Source: Macrobrachium rosenbergii (Eukaryota; Arthropoda; Malacostraca; Decapoda; Palaemonidae). From it: a stretch of DNA of 64,000 nucleotides. The stretch covers positions 55,583,587-55,647,586 of the forward strand of contig NC_089763.1 in NCBI RefSeq assembly GCF_040412425.1. Reading direction: 5' to 3'. The notes under the pieces were generated by a model, which saw only the letters and a program-made list of their open reading frames with translations, did not search any database and had not been told where the DNA came from. The position numbers and the translations under genes were made by a program. Positions 30,359 to 41,038 of this stretch are shown here, in pieces. Within the stretch, counting starts at the first letter, position 1. Every line of letters begins with the position of its first letter.

Positions 30359-33300
30359 ATGATCGGGCTAGGTGTAGGGAGACCGAACCTAGTTGAATCC
30401 CATACTAGCATCTCCATATTTCAGCACCCCACCAAGGAGAACACTGGACAGGAAAGACAGCAACTAAAGTTTGCACCTGAGAAAGTGAGGTCGGTGCCTG
30501 AATTGCCGGACACATTCACAAACATCTCACCAGCTTCCTTTCAAACAAAGAACCCTGTGCCACCAAACACTGCAATACCAAAGCCACCCACAGATATCTT
30601 GGGGCCACAGCTTGCACTGGAGTATCAGTGGCTAGACAAGGTCATAGTCACCCAGGAAATAGATGATGCAGTGAATCTGACGTGGTCAGCTCATCACGCT
30701 TCAATGAAGAGAAGCCCAGAATTTGAAGTAACCATAACTTCATTGCTTCCTCTCCTGCGTGATCAGGCTCATTCTGTTGCTATGATCAAACACGTGATGC
30801 AGAAAGTGCAGGATGTCACTGATTTTCTGAACCCTGGCCAGATACCCATAATCACAGCTGATCAGCCAATCTATGCCGTAGCAAAGCAGGTGCAGTGGCA
30901 GTGGCCTGATCAGTATGGCGAAGACAAGTATCTGGTAATGTTTGGTGGTCTGCACATTGAGATGGCAGCAATGACATCTCTTGGTACTCTTCTTCATGGC
31001 AGTGGTTGGACAGGAGCTCTGGTGGAGGCAGGAGTTGCTTCATCTGGAACTGCAGAATCCTTCCTGTCAGCTGCAAGTGTAACCAGGACACGGCAGATGC
31101 ACCAGGTTACAGCCTCTAGTTTGTACAAACTCCTGAGGACAGCATACACTGACTACTGTGCTGAGAAAGCAAACAACAATGAGCAGGCATTAGAGTTTGA
31201 GGAGTGGTGTGACCTTCGAAGACAGCAGAGTCCACAGTTCCACTTCTGGCACATGGTGTTGTCTATGGAACTTGTGATATTCCAACTGATCAGGTCCTTC
31301 CGTGAGGCCAATTTTGTCCTCTACTGCCAGGCATTGCATGAGCTGATACCCTACTTCTTTTCCAACAATAATACAAACTATGCTCGTTGGCTGCCTATTC
31401 ACCTCAGGGACATGCTTACCCTAGAGAGTTCACACCCAGAGTTGCACAAGGAGTTCAAGGCTGGCAACTTTGTTGTGCACAAGACCAGTCGCCAGTTCTC
31501 AGCAATGGCTCTTGACCAAGCTCATGAGCAGACCAATGCCTTTATAAAGGCTGATGGCGGAGCCATTGGGCTGACTGAAGATCCGTCAGCACTCAGAAGA
31601 TGGATGGTGGCTGGCCCAGAGATCATCCGCTTGGTGTCTGCATACGAAACAGAGGTTCAAAGTAAGGAGTCTAATGAGCAGACAACACACCATGAACAAA
31701 CACCTCATGCGCAGAAGACATTCTTGGAGAGAGTCAGCAAGCTGTCATTGGCTTTGCAACACTTGGGAAGTCCTTTTCAGGAAGAGAGCCAGGATCTGTA
31801 TTCCATTGACAACAAAGACATTGCCCACCCCAGCTCAGCAGAACTTCTACAGACACACCTTGACAGAGGCCGCACTAAATTTCAGAAGTTTTCAGACTCT
31901 TTGGCAAACAATGCAGTCTCCTTCTATGAGCCGATAAAGAAGAACAGAACTGACTTCTTCAGGCAAGAAGCTGCTCCTGTAGAACAGTCAAAGCAGAAAC
32001 TTCTGAAGGAGGATTGCCAGCTTTTCTCAAAGCTATTTATATCCTGTCAGAGCCGTGAATGTGATCTGCAGGAATTCTTCCAGCACGAGAATCAAACATT
32101 CCCAGCTTCCCTTAGTGAGGGTGGTAGGCTGTACACATGTCAGAAGTCTCAGCTGACCTCGGTCCTGGAGAGTCATGTTACACTAGAAGACAAAGAACCA
32201 AAGACTGATGTCCTCATTGTAGATGGATCAGCTTTGGTCCATGCCTTGCCACCAAAGAAAGGAAAGACCTTTGAGGGCTATGCACTTTGCGACTTCTTGC
32301 CAGTGATACAATCCTATAGCAGCAAGTACACATCATCACATCTTGTATATGATGTATACAATACATCCAGCCTCAAAGCTGAGACCAGGCTCCAACGTGG
32401 TCAAGGAGGAAGGCGCAAGGTGACAGACAAGAACACAATTCCATCCAACTGGCGCAATTTCCAAGACACGATGCCAACAAGACAGAGTTGTTCCAGTTCC
32501 TGGCAGACAAAGTTGCCCAGATGTCTGCCACAAATGTTGTCATTGCCACGAAAGGGTCTGCTGTCCTCAGCACTCATGAGGCTAGTCTTCAGGGACTGGA
32601 AAAGTGCTCTCATGAGGAAGCTGACACCCGCATCTTTCTCCATGCCAAATATGCCACAGAACATGGAGCCAAGACCATCACGGTTAAAGCAAATGACACA
32701 GATGTTCTTGTCGTTGCAGTCAGTGCTTTCTCCACTCTCCACAATCTAGGGCTAGAGAAGCTATGGGTGGCATTTGGCCAAGGCCAGAGCCTGCGCTGGA
32801 TTGCTGTGCATGACCTGTGCAACTCTCTGGGCCAGGAGAAGGTGAATGGCATGCTCTTCTTCCATGCGTTCACAGGTTGTGATACAGTGTCAGCCTTCCG
32901 GAGCAAGGGCAAGAAGACCGCCTGGCAGACATGGAACATCTTTCCAGGGGCCTCCACTGTGTTCTCCAAACTGAGTCACTACCCTCTCAGAGTGGAAGAG
33001 AGTGACCTGAAGGTCCTGGAGAGGTTTGTCATACTTATGTATGAAAAATCCAGCACTGCTGGCACTGTGGATGAGGCTAGACTTGATATGTTTGCCAGAA
33101 AACAAAGGGCATATGAGGCCATTCCACTAACCAGGGAGCTCTCCTCCAACACACCAAGCGTGCTGCACCAGGCTGGTTGTGTGTGGGGCAGGCCACCCAG
33201 TGTCAGCCACAGCCAGAGAACCCTGCTGAGTGGGGATGTCAAAAGTCTGGTGAAGCATGGCAAGTCCTCTGGACAACCAACTCGCCCTTAGCCAAGAGTT

Positions 33301-33410
33301 GCCAACAGCTTACCAAATGTGGATGCAAAGCAGGCTGTCGGGAAAGGTGCAAGTGCTACAAGCTGGGTCTTCCCTGCACAGCTCTGTGCACTTGCAAATG
33401 TGAAGTCTAG
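30359..33410 (+). pseudogene. Transposase-like / FEN-XPG-like nuclease fusion protein, two frameshifts
   Basis: About 1,016 codons. The first frame (30359 to ~32465) holds the N-terminal half, with ITADQP (Asp at residue ~168), FGGLHIEM (~195-203), WLPIHLRDM and DQAHEQTN (Glu at residue ~390). The Asp and Glu positions are candidate DDE-type catalytic residues. From residue ~615 the nuclease-like half has LIVDGSAL (Asp ~622), VYDVYNTSSLKAETR, HEEADTRI (32611-32634), NDTDVLVV (32692) and TGCDTVSAF (32872). These mirror the FEN1/XPG acidic motifs in order. Single-base losses shift the frame near 32461-32475 and near 33187. A Cys-rich tail (33318-33407) ends at the stop at 33408-33410. A TGA directly precedes ATG 30359, and the same frame is open upstream to ~30230, so the true N-terminus may be longer. 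I recognise the family as multicopy and uncharacterised in many metazoans. Confidence 0.75.
33318..33407 (+). other. Cysteine-rich C-terminal module (CXC-like)
   Basis: This segment reads in the third frame. Nine cysteines fall within 30 residues in a CxC-x3-C-x3-CxC-x6-C-x3-CxCxC pattern starting CGCKAGC. The spacing recalls tesmin/TSO1 CXC zinc-binding modules that bind DNA. The relationship to those modules is inference. It is separated from the upstream frame by the second frameshift. Confidence 0.6.
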
Positions 33411-33887
33411 ATAAATATTGCCCTCTCTTCAGTAGATAATCTAGCTTGAGCATCCAACGTGTCATGCTATGCCTACCTTCTTATCCTCGAATTTTTCAAA
33501 GGTGTAGGTTGAGAGACCTATACATAGATTGGTTGCGTTTAGTCCGTATTTCTCTTCTTTTCTTTTTATGGTTACAGTCTTAGACACAATGTTGTATGTG
33601 ACCATACCATTACTATTTCAGTTGAAAATAGCATATTAGTTAAACTGTCTGATCACATGAATATACCATTAAATAAAAACAGTTGGTCTCTATGTCTGCT
33701 AGCGCTGTGGATAGAAAAAAACTTTTATGGCAACCATTTTGTACGCCATCTTGGTTACAATTCATTTAGTAAGGGTTTTCAATAAAATGTGTGGTATGGA
33801 ACATTTTTATAACCTAAAAGTCGAGGTTTAAAAAAAAAAACTGGCATATTCCATCCAATAGATGCTCCCAAACCAGTGAATCTCAAC
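33411..33887 (+). other. 3' untranslated/internal region of the DNA transposon
   Basis: AT-rich non-coding sequence between the stop codon and the right TIR. AATAAA-type words occur near 33671 and 33781, the likely polyadenylation region. Confidence 0.5.
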
Positions 33888-34039
33888 ATAGATGGCGGCC
33901 ATTTTGAAAAATAGCCGCCATCTTGGATTTTCAGGTGGCCAGCGCCCTTTTCTAAGAGAGCGTAGTCTTAGGAATGTTTGTGCCAAATTTCATGCTTGTT
34001 TCACTATCTGAACAATTTTTACAGCAATCTGCTGCACTA
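33888..34039 (-). repeat. Right terminal inverted repeat
   Basis: Reverse complement of the left TIR at ~75-80% over its conserved blocks. It contains ATGGCGGCC at 33892-33900 and its inverse AGCCGCCATCTT at 33913-33924, which can pair with each other as a hairpin. Confidence 0.85.
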
Positions 34040-34042
34040 GAA
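34040..34042. repeat. Target-site duplication GAA, right copy
   Basis: Second copy of the GAA found at 29577-29579. Confidence 0.7.
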
Positions 34043-34878
34043 GGTCGGACACCGCTCGGAACAATGCCACTTTAAGCCAGGTAATAACCACAAGGCTGCT
34101 AAGAAACTCTACTCAAAACCTGCAAATAACCAGGGTGCTTCGGCTGCAGTAGAAGCTTGACCAAAATCTACCCCCTCAACCTCTGGGGCACCCTATAAAC
34201 GCAACTTCAGCAATGAAGTTTGCAAAGACTGCCACAACAAGGGACATATATCAAAGAAGTATGTACATTGCTCCAAGTACACCACTCCAAGGGTCATGGA
34301 ACTAGCCATTGAAACTCAATGGACTACTGAATGGCTCAGCCTACATGATGTGGCTGTAGCTCCCATTGATGGCTCGTCTCAGCCACAAGCCCTATCAAAT
34401 GTCATTGATACAGGCTCCGAGATCAGCCTTATCACACATGACCAAGTACCCCCCAGTACTCCTGTCTGGGGGGAACGAACAAATCACGATATGCTGGTTC
34501 AGTGATCATTTTATGGATCTCCCTACGGTTCGCTTGACTGTAATGAACCACAACGCTTCTCGTACGCGAGAACATAGATTCGGGGTAACAGAAACACTAA
34601 CTACGGAATGCTCCTTGCTTCTAGGACAAGATTTCCTGCAATGGAGGGATTCCAAAATACTGCTGCGATGCATGACAGCAATACCGATGGGAGACGCCGC
34701 AAACCAACCAGCCACTAAAACAGATGAACCTCTACCACTGGACGTGTCATTAGGTGATATCCCGTGGCTCCAGGAGTTGACAAACACAGATTTGAGTCCA
34801 GATCCGCCTGTACCAGCAACCTCTCTCCTAATCACGGGAGTAGAGGCCACAATCCCTGAATTACATAGGGTAATCTGA
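34040..34878 (+). pseudogene. Nucleocapsid zinc knuckle and aspartic protease (Gmr1-like element)
   Basis: The first codons supply the His and last Cys of a CCHC knuckle whose first half lies left of the inserted transposon. A second knuckle at 34221-34271 keeps the first two Cys and the His, but its last Cys position (34260-34262) is TAT (Tyr), so it is probably defective. The protease follows, with VIDTGSEISLI and an intact D-T-G at 34407-34415. After a frameshift near 34500 comes LLLGQDFL, equivalent to the usual I/LLG.DFL flap-distal motif. The enzyme would cut the Gag-Pol polyprotein. Stops at about 34161 and 34503 break the frame. Confidence 0.7.
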
Positions 34879-35048
34879 TCACTGCCCAGGCCAAAGATCC
34901 TAAACTACAACGTATCAGGGAAGAGGTCCAGCAATATCAAACCCACATTACCGACCTCTCCTCCGCCAACTTCTTGGTGGAAAACAATGTGTTATATCGA
35001 ATTAACAGAGAATTGCACGAACCTGCTCACGTTGTGCACCAATAAATC

Positions 35049-35780
35049 GTGGTTCAGAGCAAATTACAGCGAAAGGTCATAGAACTGGCCCATGATGGAA
35101 TGAGTGAACACTTTGGTGTCACTCGAACCACCAAGACCCTGTCAGACAAGTTCTGTTGGGTGGGATTAAAGAAGTCGGTCAAGGCATACGTATCCTCTTG
35201 CTCCACCTGTCAAAAAGTGGGAAATCCAAATGAAGTAGTACCTAAGGTAAACATACAGAATGTCCTGTCAGCTGGTGTCCCCTTCTGGGATGTCATCATA
35301 GATTACTACTGTATACGGCTCAAGGATGAACAAGAACCAAGACTGGGAATGCACATTGCCTCACAGTTTTTTATAGTTTAGTGGGTATCCTAAGGCCATT
35401 CCAGTCAGGAGTAAGAGAGTGAGACTTCTAAAGCCGCTATCAAGGCACTACTGCATTTCTTCTGTAGATTCAGATTTCCAGCCACTATCCAGAGTGACAA
35501 TGATCGTCACTTTATGTTGAAAGAATTCTGCAATAGTATGACAAGTCACTGAATCAAACACATCCACTCAACCCCATACCATCCTGAGAGCCAGGGAATA
35601 ATCGAGAGGTTCCATCAATCTCTCACTTCTACCTTATCTAAGCTCCAACATGAAAGTGGGGGAACATGGGAAGACAATCTACCATGTGCTCTGTTCGTAC
35701 TCCATCACAACCTGTCAGAAACCATGGGGTATAGTCACTTTGAACTGCTGTACGTCCACTCGATGAGAGGGCTATATCTA
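35049..35780 (+). pseudogene. Integrase zinc-binding and core domains (Gmr1-like element)
   Basis: The H2C2 zinc domain is clear: ELAHDGMSEHFG with two His, then the CWVGLKKSV-type helix and SCSTCQ with two Cys. The core begins at WDVIIDYY, where the first catalytic Asp is kept but the following G-P-L is lost. After stops near 35379 it continues through TIQSDNDRHF (second Asp) and HPESQGIIERFHQSL (Glu). All three DDE positions are therefore present in eroded, frame-broken context. The domain would insert the cDNA into the genome. It directly follows the protease rather than an RNase H. Confidence 0.7.
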
Positions 35781-35781
35781 C

Positions 35782-36468
35782 ATGCTGCATGGAGCTTGGG
35801 CAGCACCGAGTAAAGCAGGATGGGTGCAAGAACTCCCAGAAATACAAAACAAACTGTGGGCTGCATGGACAGTTGCACAAGCAACAGAGGCGTCAGTGCA
35901 AGAACGAGTCAAATTACAATTCACCAAAGAAGCCACTACAAGAAGCTTTGCGGTGGTCGATGAAGTTTTGGCCCTACAGACTGGGGCCACACACCCCTTA
36001 GAAACACAGTTTACTGGGCCCCATAGGATCTTGGGAAGAAAGGAAAATTTGAACTATCTGGTCAGTTGTGGGCAGAGAAGAGCAAAATGGCTGCACATCA
36101 ACTTGCTCAAGCCATATAAAACAAGGGAGGAGAAGGAGGAGGCAAACAACTCAACCCCACTCCCGACCGCTGTAGTGAGCAACATTACCGTGAAACCTTC
36201 CTCTATGACTAACTCTGAGGTGATAGCCCAATTGCAGTGCATCACCCCAGGACTTGACAAAGGAAAATGCCAAGACATAAGAAACCTGTTGCTAAAATAC
36301 CACAAAGTAACTCAAGACCATCTGGACTGTACGGACGTCTTACAACATATGATAGAACTAGAAGAAAATAACAGGCCTATAGCTCAAGGATACTGTAGGG
36401 TAAATCCACAAAAGGGGGAAAGAATTAAGAAACAGGTGGAACTGCAGTTGGAATTGGGATTGATTTAG
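35782..36468 (+). pseudogene. Integrase C-terminal module continuous with the start of RT
   Basis: One uninterrupted 228-codon frame holds the integrase C-terminal module (VLALQTGATHPLETQFTGPHRIL, then WLHINLLKPY, the GPY/F-type fold). After a ~70-residue linker it holds the region just upstream of RT (DVLQHMIELEENNRPIAQGY and RVNPQKGERIKKQVELQLELGLI in abbreviated match). Having both in one open frame shows that integrase genuinely precedes RT in this element. The start codon is arbitrary, since upstream homology enters from another frame. Confidence 0.75.
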
Positions 36469-37096
36469 AAGGGTCAGAGCCCCTGGTCCTCACCAGTTGT
36501 ACTAGCATCCAAGGAGGTGGAGGAGATCAACACTGCCTTGACTTCAGAAAGCTCTACGAAGTCACCAAACCAGAGCCAGTATCCTCTCTCATGCATTGAA
36601 GTGTGTCTCGATCGGCTAGAAACTGCACCCTTTCTCACAAAGATCGATCTGGAGAAAGGCTAATGGCAAGTACTCCTTGCAGTAGATGCACACAAGTTGA
36701 CAGTATTTACAGCACTAGATGGGTTCTTTCAATATAAAGTAATGCCTTTTGTGCTGAAAAAATGCCCCAGTCTGTTTTCAGCGATTAATGAACCAAGTTC
36801 TAGCAGGTATTGAAAACTGTGTCGTCCACCTAGATGATATAGTTAGCCTATATTTGCAAATATTTGGGAAGAGCATCTGAAAATCATAAGGAAAGTTTTA
36901 GCTGCTCTTAAGGAAGCAAAGCTAGTTGTTAACTTATAAAAGTGTCACTTTGGCACAGCCAATATAACTTATTTGGGGCACATAGCAGGAAAAGGAAAAC
37001 CCATGCCAAAGGATGCAAACATATCAGCTATAAGAGACATGCCATACCCAGCAACAAAGAAGGAAGCACAACAATTCGTGGGTTTGGTTCAATACT
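36469..37096 (+). pseudogene. Reverse transcriptase (Gmr1-like element), truncated
   Basis: RT motifs appear in order: SPWSSPVVL, KIDLEKG with the first catalytic Asp (followed by a TAA where the family has Tyr), FFQYKVMPF, FQRLMNQVLAGI, and HLDDI at ~36827-36841, the Y-x-D-D active site with Tyr replaced by His but both Asp kept. NISYLGH-type sequence (NITYLGH) and AQQFVGL follow. Several stops and shifts break the frame. The domain ends abruptly at 37.10 kb against an unrelated opposite-strand coding fragment, and no RNase H follows. Confidence 0.75.
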
Positions 37097-37590
37097 TCAT
37101 CCTCATCCACATGGAAGTTTGAGCAGTTTTTATCCCTTACTGCATATAAATTTGTCTGTTCTATTATATGCTCAACCATTTCATCAGTAAAGAATAATTG
37201 GAAAATGTCATAAATATCCTTACCAGCATGTTCCCCAGCAGTTAGTGGTGGTAGGGAATGAGCTCCTAAAGATATTTCTTCCTTTTTCCTCCATTTTCCA
37301 TCTCTGTATGGCTTATCAGTACACTGCTCCTTTTCATTATCACTATTTTCATTTTCTGTATGCAACTCAATTTCTCCACTAACTTTCTCTGGCATATAGT
37401 CCTTTTCAAGAACATCATCATCATTTTCTTCATCACTGTCAATATCTTGATCACCAGCTGATGCAGGCAAAATAACAATGCTGATGTCATTGCTTTTGGA
37501 ATCTGATGCAGCTTCTTGAGCATCACAAAGAAATTTATATTAAGCCACAGAGGATTTTGAGCTGAAAAGAAGAATTTATACATTGTCATT
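37096..37590 (-). pseudogene. piggyBac-like transposase, N-terminal fragment
   Basis: The minus strand encodes an acidic leader (SDEENDDD and neighbouring Asp/Glu-rich residues), then the piggyBac family's N-terminal domain signature: DIFQLFFTDEMVEHIIEQTN, YAVRDKN and VDEDEV. These helices precede the DDD catalytic core, which is absent because homology ends at the 37.10 kb junction. Upstream (higher coordinates) lies a probable 5' end with TTAA at 38453. The fragment is non-functional as it stands. Confidence 0.7.
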
Positions 37591-37718
37591 TGTGTTCTCC
37601 CCACTTTGAAAACTGCAAAATCATAAATACAGGTTCAGTGAGAGTCAAGAGATTATCCCATTGGTTATTTACTCAAAAAAAAGTCTGCATACATACATAT
37701 ATATGTACATACATGCAT

Positions 37719-37899
<181 letters not shown>

Positions 37900-38121
37900 A
37901 AAATCATCTGATGCATACCTATAGAAATGAGAGGGATCCATCTTTGTAGGTGTGTCACACTTGCTGTTCAGCACTCAAATGGGAATAAATGAGCTGAAAA
38001 CGTTCATGTACGGTCTACACAGCATACAAGCACAAACTTGTTTGGTGTTGTTAGTTATGAGCGGTGGCATAGCAAGTATCAACAAGCAATGCCCGTAGAG
38101 GGATAAAAACGACAGTGTTGT

Positions 38122-38151
38122 ATGCCAACGTTCCCATTTTTGGGAACGTTG
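38122..38151. repeat. Subterminal palindrome of the piggyBac-like element
   Basis: 11-bp arms CAACGTTCCCA and TGGGAACGTTG are separated by 4 T. The terminus at 38430-38452 carries the same words in inverse orientation. Confidence 0.8.
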
Positions 38152-40663
38152 AAAGAAGGTTCATGATGCACTGATTTAGCAATACAAATATATAACTATT
38201 TTATGTGAATACAATAAAATAATCACATGTGCACAAATTAAACTGGACAATGAAAAATGATTATGATGTTTTAATACAAAAAACAATAATCCAAAAAATT
38301 ATCCAATACAACTCATTTTTTCCCAGTTTTCTCTTCAACATAGACATAGAGGAGGCTATATTAAGGATAAAATACTAAATTCTCTGTATCAGTAGCTCAC
38401 TAGACCAGTTTTTATGAGTGTTCCCAAGATGGGAACGTTGGCATGTAAAGGGTTAATTAATTAATTAGTGTCACGTACACATTAATTTGATATAGTAGCT
38501 GTTTCATAGGAAAATTTTTGAAGACTAAAATGGTTGTAAGAGAAATGTGGATTAGGGAGAGCACACATCAAGCTTTGCCGTTGGTATTTTCAGCATCTTG
38601 TGCAAAAGTAAAGGCACACAAATCACAAACACTGAAGAGAACGCCTTTCAGATGTGACAGTTCGACACTTGTGTCCCACTTTCTGTCTTGTATTTCATTC
38701 CTCTTTTCGAATAAAGTTACTATTCTAACACACTCTTGTTGTCTAGCACTAGTAAGTTTCTACTTAGCCACCTGCATTGCCACTTGTTTTCGAAGATCCA
38801 GAATGTCGTCCCTACATCTCTTCTGCACTTCTTGCTCCCATTATTATAACTGAATTTCCAGTAAAAGTCTCCTCTTCCTTTTAGCCAAATTGAATAGATA
38901 ATTTAGAGTTGTCAGGATGGAAGCAAGAAGGACCATATATCCCTCTCTACCTTCAGTTGGCAAATCAATCGTTGTATCAAGAAATGGGAAACCCTGGCAT
39001 GACCTCAATAGTCAGCTGACAAACAAATATATTTATCCATGCATATTTACTTTATATTTATAGATTAGAAGAAACTGGTGCAGCCAAACTATCCTAAAAA
39101 TTATACCGAAATAAATGAAACCTGGTGCCATTTCAGCAGATTTTTAATGCCTTTAACTTTTCCATATGTAGTTTGCAGTTTGGTTAGAATGCTGGTTTGC
39201 CCGCAGCTAAAGTGACCTGTCTTAGCCCTTATGTCCACTTTAAATCATACATAGAGATACTTTTTAAGTAAAAAGTATTTATATATAAATTCTCAGATTA
39301 ATTTTCTCACAATGTTGATTAAAACTGAGAAGTAATAGGTCTGAAGAAATCTTCGAATACGTATTAATTTATTTTAAAAAAAATTCTAACTATTATCAAT
39401 AAGAGAAAGCAGAGACTCATTAAGCATCCAGAATTTCACAACTTAAAGTCTGAATTCCTGGAGATTCGTCAGTCACTGAACCCTACAAGCCAGATATGAA
39501 AATTGAGCGTTGTGCTTGAAGATCCCTGAGACGGTCGAAGGAGAAAGAGGGCATTTGGATTGCCAAAGCCCCCTTATGAGCATAAAAGGCCCAAAATTTA
39601 TGGACTCTATTCAGTTCTTGAGTGGATGAACATTTTGCCACATTGAATGTTTCTGTTTTTTGTAATTCCATTAACATTCAGGATTTAAATGTTTTCACCT
39701 GAACTATAGTTTTGGGCAGAAATTTAATATTTGACATAAAAGTAATAATTTTTTATTATCATTTGGTAATTTGTAAAAAATAGTCTGTATTTTATAGGAT
39801 GGACCTAACTCAAGGAAATAGTGCAGCAGGCAGTGTAAGAGTTTATAAATGGTTGCAACAAGAAAAGGGAGAGACATGGAAATCTACCATAACAAATTAT
39901 AAAAGAAATATTAATAGCGAAAAATGTCAACGGATTATTGATGCATTTGTAAAATATCTTGTGAAAGATTTGAAAGTTAAGATTTTAAGAATTTAGTAAA
40001 GGTGAGGGAAAGCTAGTAGGAGAAAGTTGAAGACAGGATTTTCCAGGTAAGGAAAAATTACTTCGTGTGTATAGAATATCTAATTACACCTTTTATGTTG
40101 AAGTGAAGCGGGTGTCAGATTTTCTTGAAATGAGAGAAAAGCAGCTTGAAAGTCTTAGGAATTGGCCAGGAGCAAGTATTCTTGGATTATGTCGAGGCAG
40201 GCTAAGATAAATCGTAAGTGGTCATTCAGTAGATGTGAATGAAAACAGGGGCATTGATTGTAAGAAAACATACAAAATAATTGAATTGATTCATCTTCAT
40301 TGTGAATATTAGAATATTTATATTTTTTCTCGATAATTCTTACGCCTTTGACTCGGAAAGTATTTGATATTAGTTGAATGTTATGAACTTCTTAAAAACG
40401 CAGCAATTTTTTCAATGAGAAAGTAAATTTTAAGTTATTTATCACAGAGGTAGTCTGAGTATTTTCAGATTATGGGTTGTTGATACGAGATATCACTAAA
40501 TTATTTCTACAGCAACTGAATTGCTGGAATACTGATGAGAGACTGATGGAATTGGAAGAAAAAACTACATCGATTCTGGGTTTTCATGTTCAGTGATTTA
40601 TGGGTTTCGTTTTAAATACTGTTTTATGCGTTGACTTTGATTTATGGTTGTGCCTTTGTGTGA

Positions 40664-40668
<5 letters not shown>

Positions 40669-40739
<71 letters not shown>
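40669..40739. repeat. (TC)n microsatellite
   Basis: 71 bp pure array. Confidence 0.97.
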
Positions 40740-40741
<2 letters not shown>

Positions 40742-40960
40742 CTTTTCCAGACCTGTGTTGGTATTTCCTTTCCTGTCGACCCTCTCATCAATTTTTCAAG
40801 TAAATTTTCCGCGATTTTTATCTTTGCATTCACCTCAACATTTTGTCTTTTAATTCTGCGTGACTTTTCTATTCTTGATTGATTTAATCACATTCATTGC
40901 TTAGACTTCCTTGAAGGGAAAGTAATATTCGATAGGTAGAAAACTGAGCATATACCACCC

Positions 40961-41038
<78 letters not shown>
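40961..41038. repeat. (ATT)n microsatellite
   Basis: About 25 units. Confidence 0.97.

Larger units (their letters stand above)
29580..34039 (+). mobile_element. 4.46-kb DNA transposon with TIRs, transposase-nuclease gene and GAA TSD (Academ-like?)
   Basis: Both ends read TAGTGCAGCAGAT inward and share further blocks: a 35-bp near-identical segment containing TTCAGATAGTGAAACAAGC, then AGAAAAGGGCGCTGGCCAC, then GATGGCGGC. A 3-bp GAA duplication flanks the ends. Joining the flanks with a single GAA returns the host element to a CX2CX4HX4C knuckle in frame, which independently supports both boundaries. A single long plus-strand gene fills 30359-33410. A 3-bp TSD excludes hAT, Mutator, piggyBac and Tc1/mariner. 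Academ, CMC/CACTA, Harbinger and Zator remain, and the nuclease-like half of the protein makes Academ my first guess. That guess is unverified. Confidence 0.8.
28498..37096 (+). mobile_element. Decayed Ty3/Gypsy-type LTR element with integrase upstream of RT (Gmr1-like)
   Basis: The domain order on the plus strand is gag coiled coil and capsid-like region (28498-29579), nucleocapsid zinc knuckles and aspartic protease (34040-34878), integrase (35049-36120), then reverse transcriptase (36300-37096). Most Ty3/Gypsy elements have RT-RNaseH before integrase. The inverted order defines the Gmr1-like group. The reading frame is broken by many stops and frameshifts. A separate 4.46 kb DNA transposon (29580-34039) splits the nucleocapsid region. 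No RNase H or 3' LTR remains, because the element stops at a junction with a piggyBac-like fragment. Confidence 0.75.

Noticed and set aside
29033..33263. Minus-strand frames opposite the gag-like and transposase genes
   Set aside because: They are complementary-strand shadows of strongly supported plus-strand homology.
29580..34039. A 2-bp TA duplication for the DNA transposon, as in Tc1/mariner
   Set aside because: TA is part of the palindromic TIR end. Excision with TA would not return the host zinc knuckle to frame, whereas GAA does.
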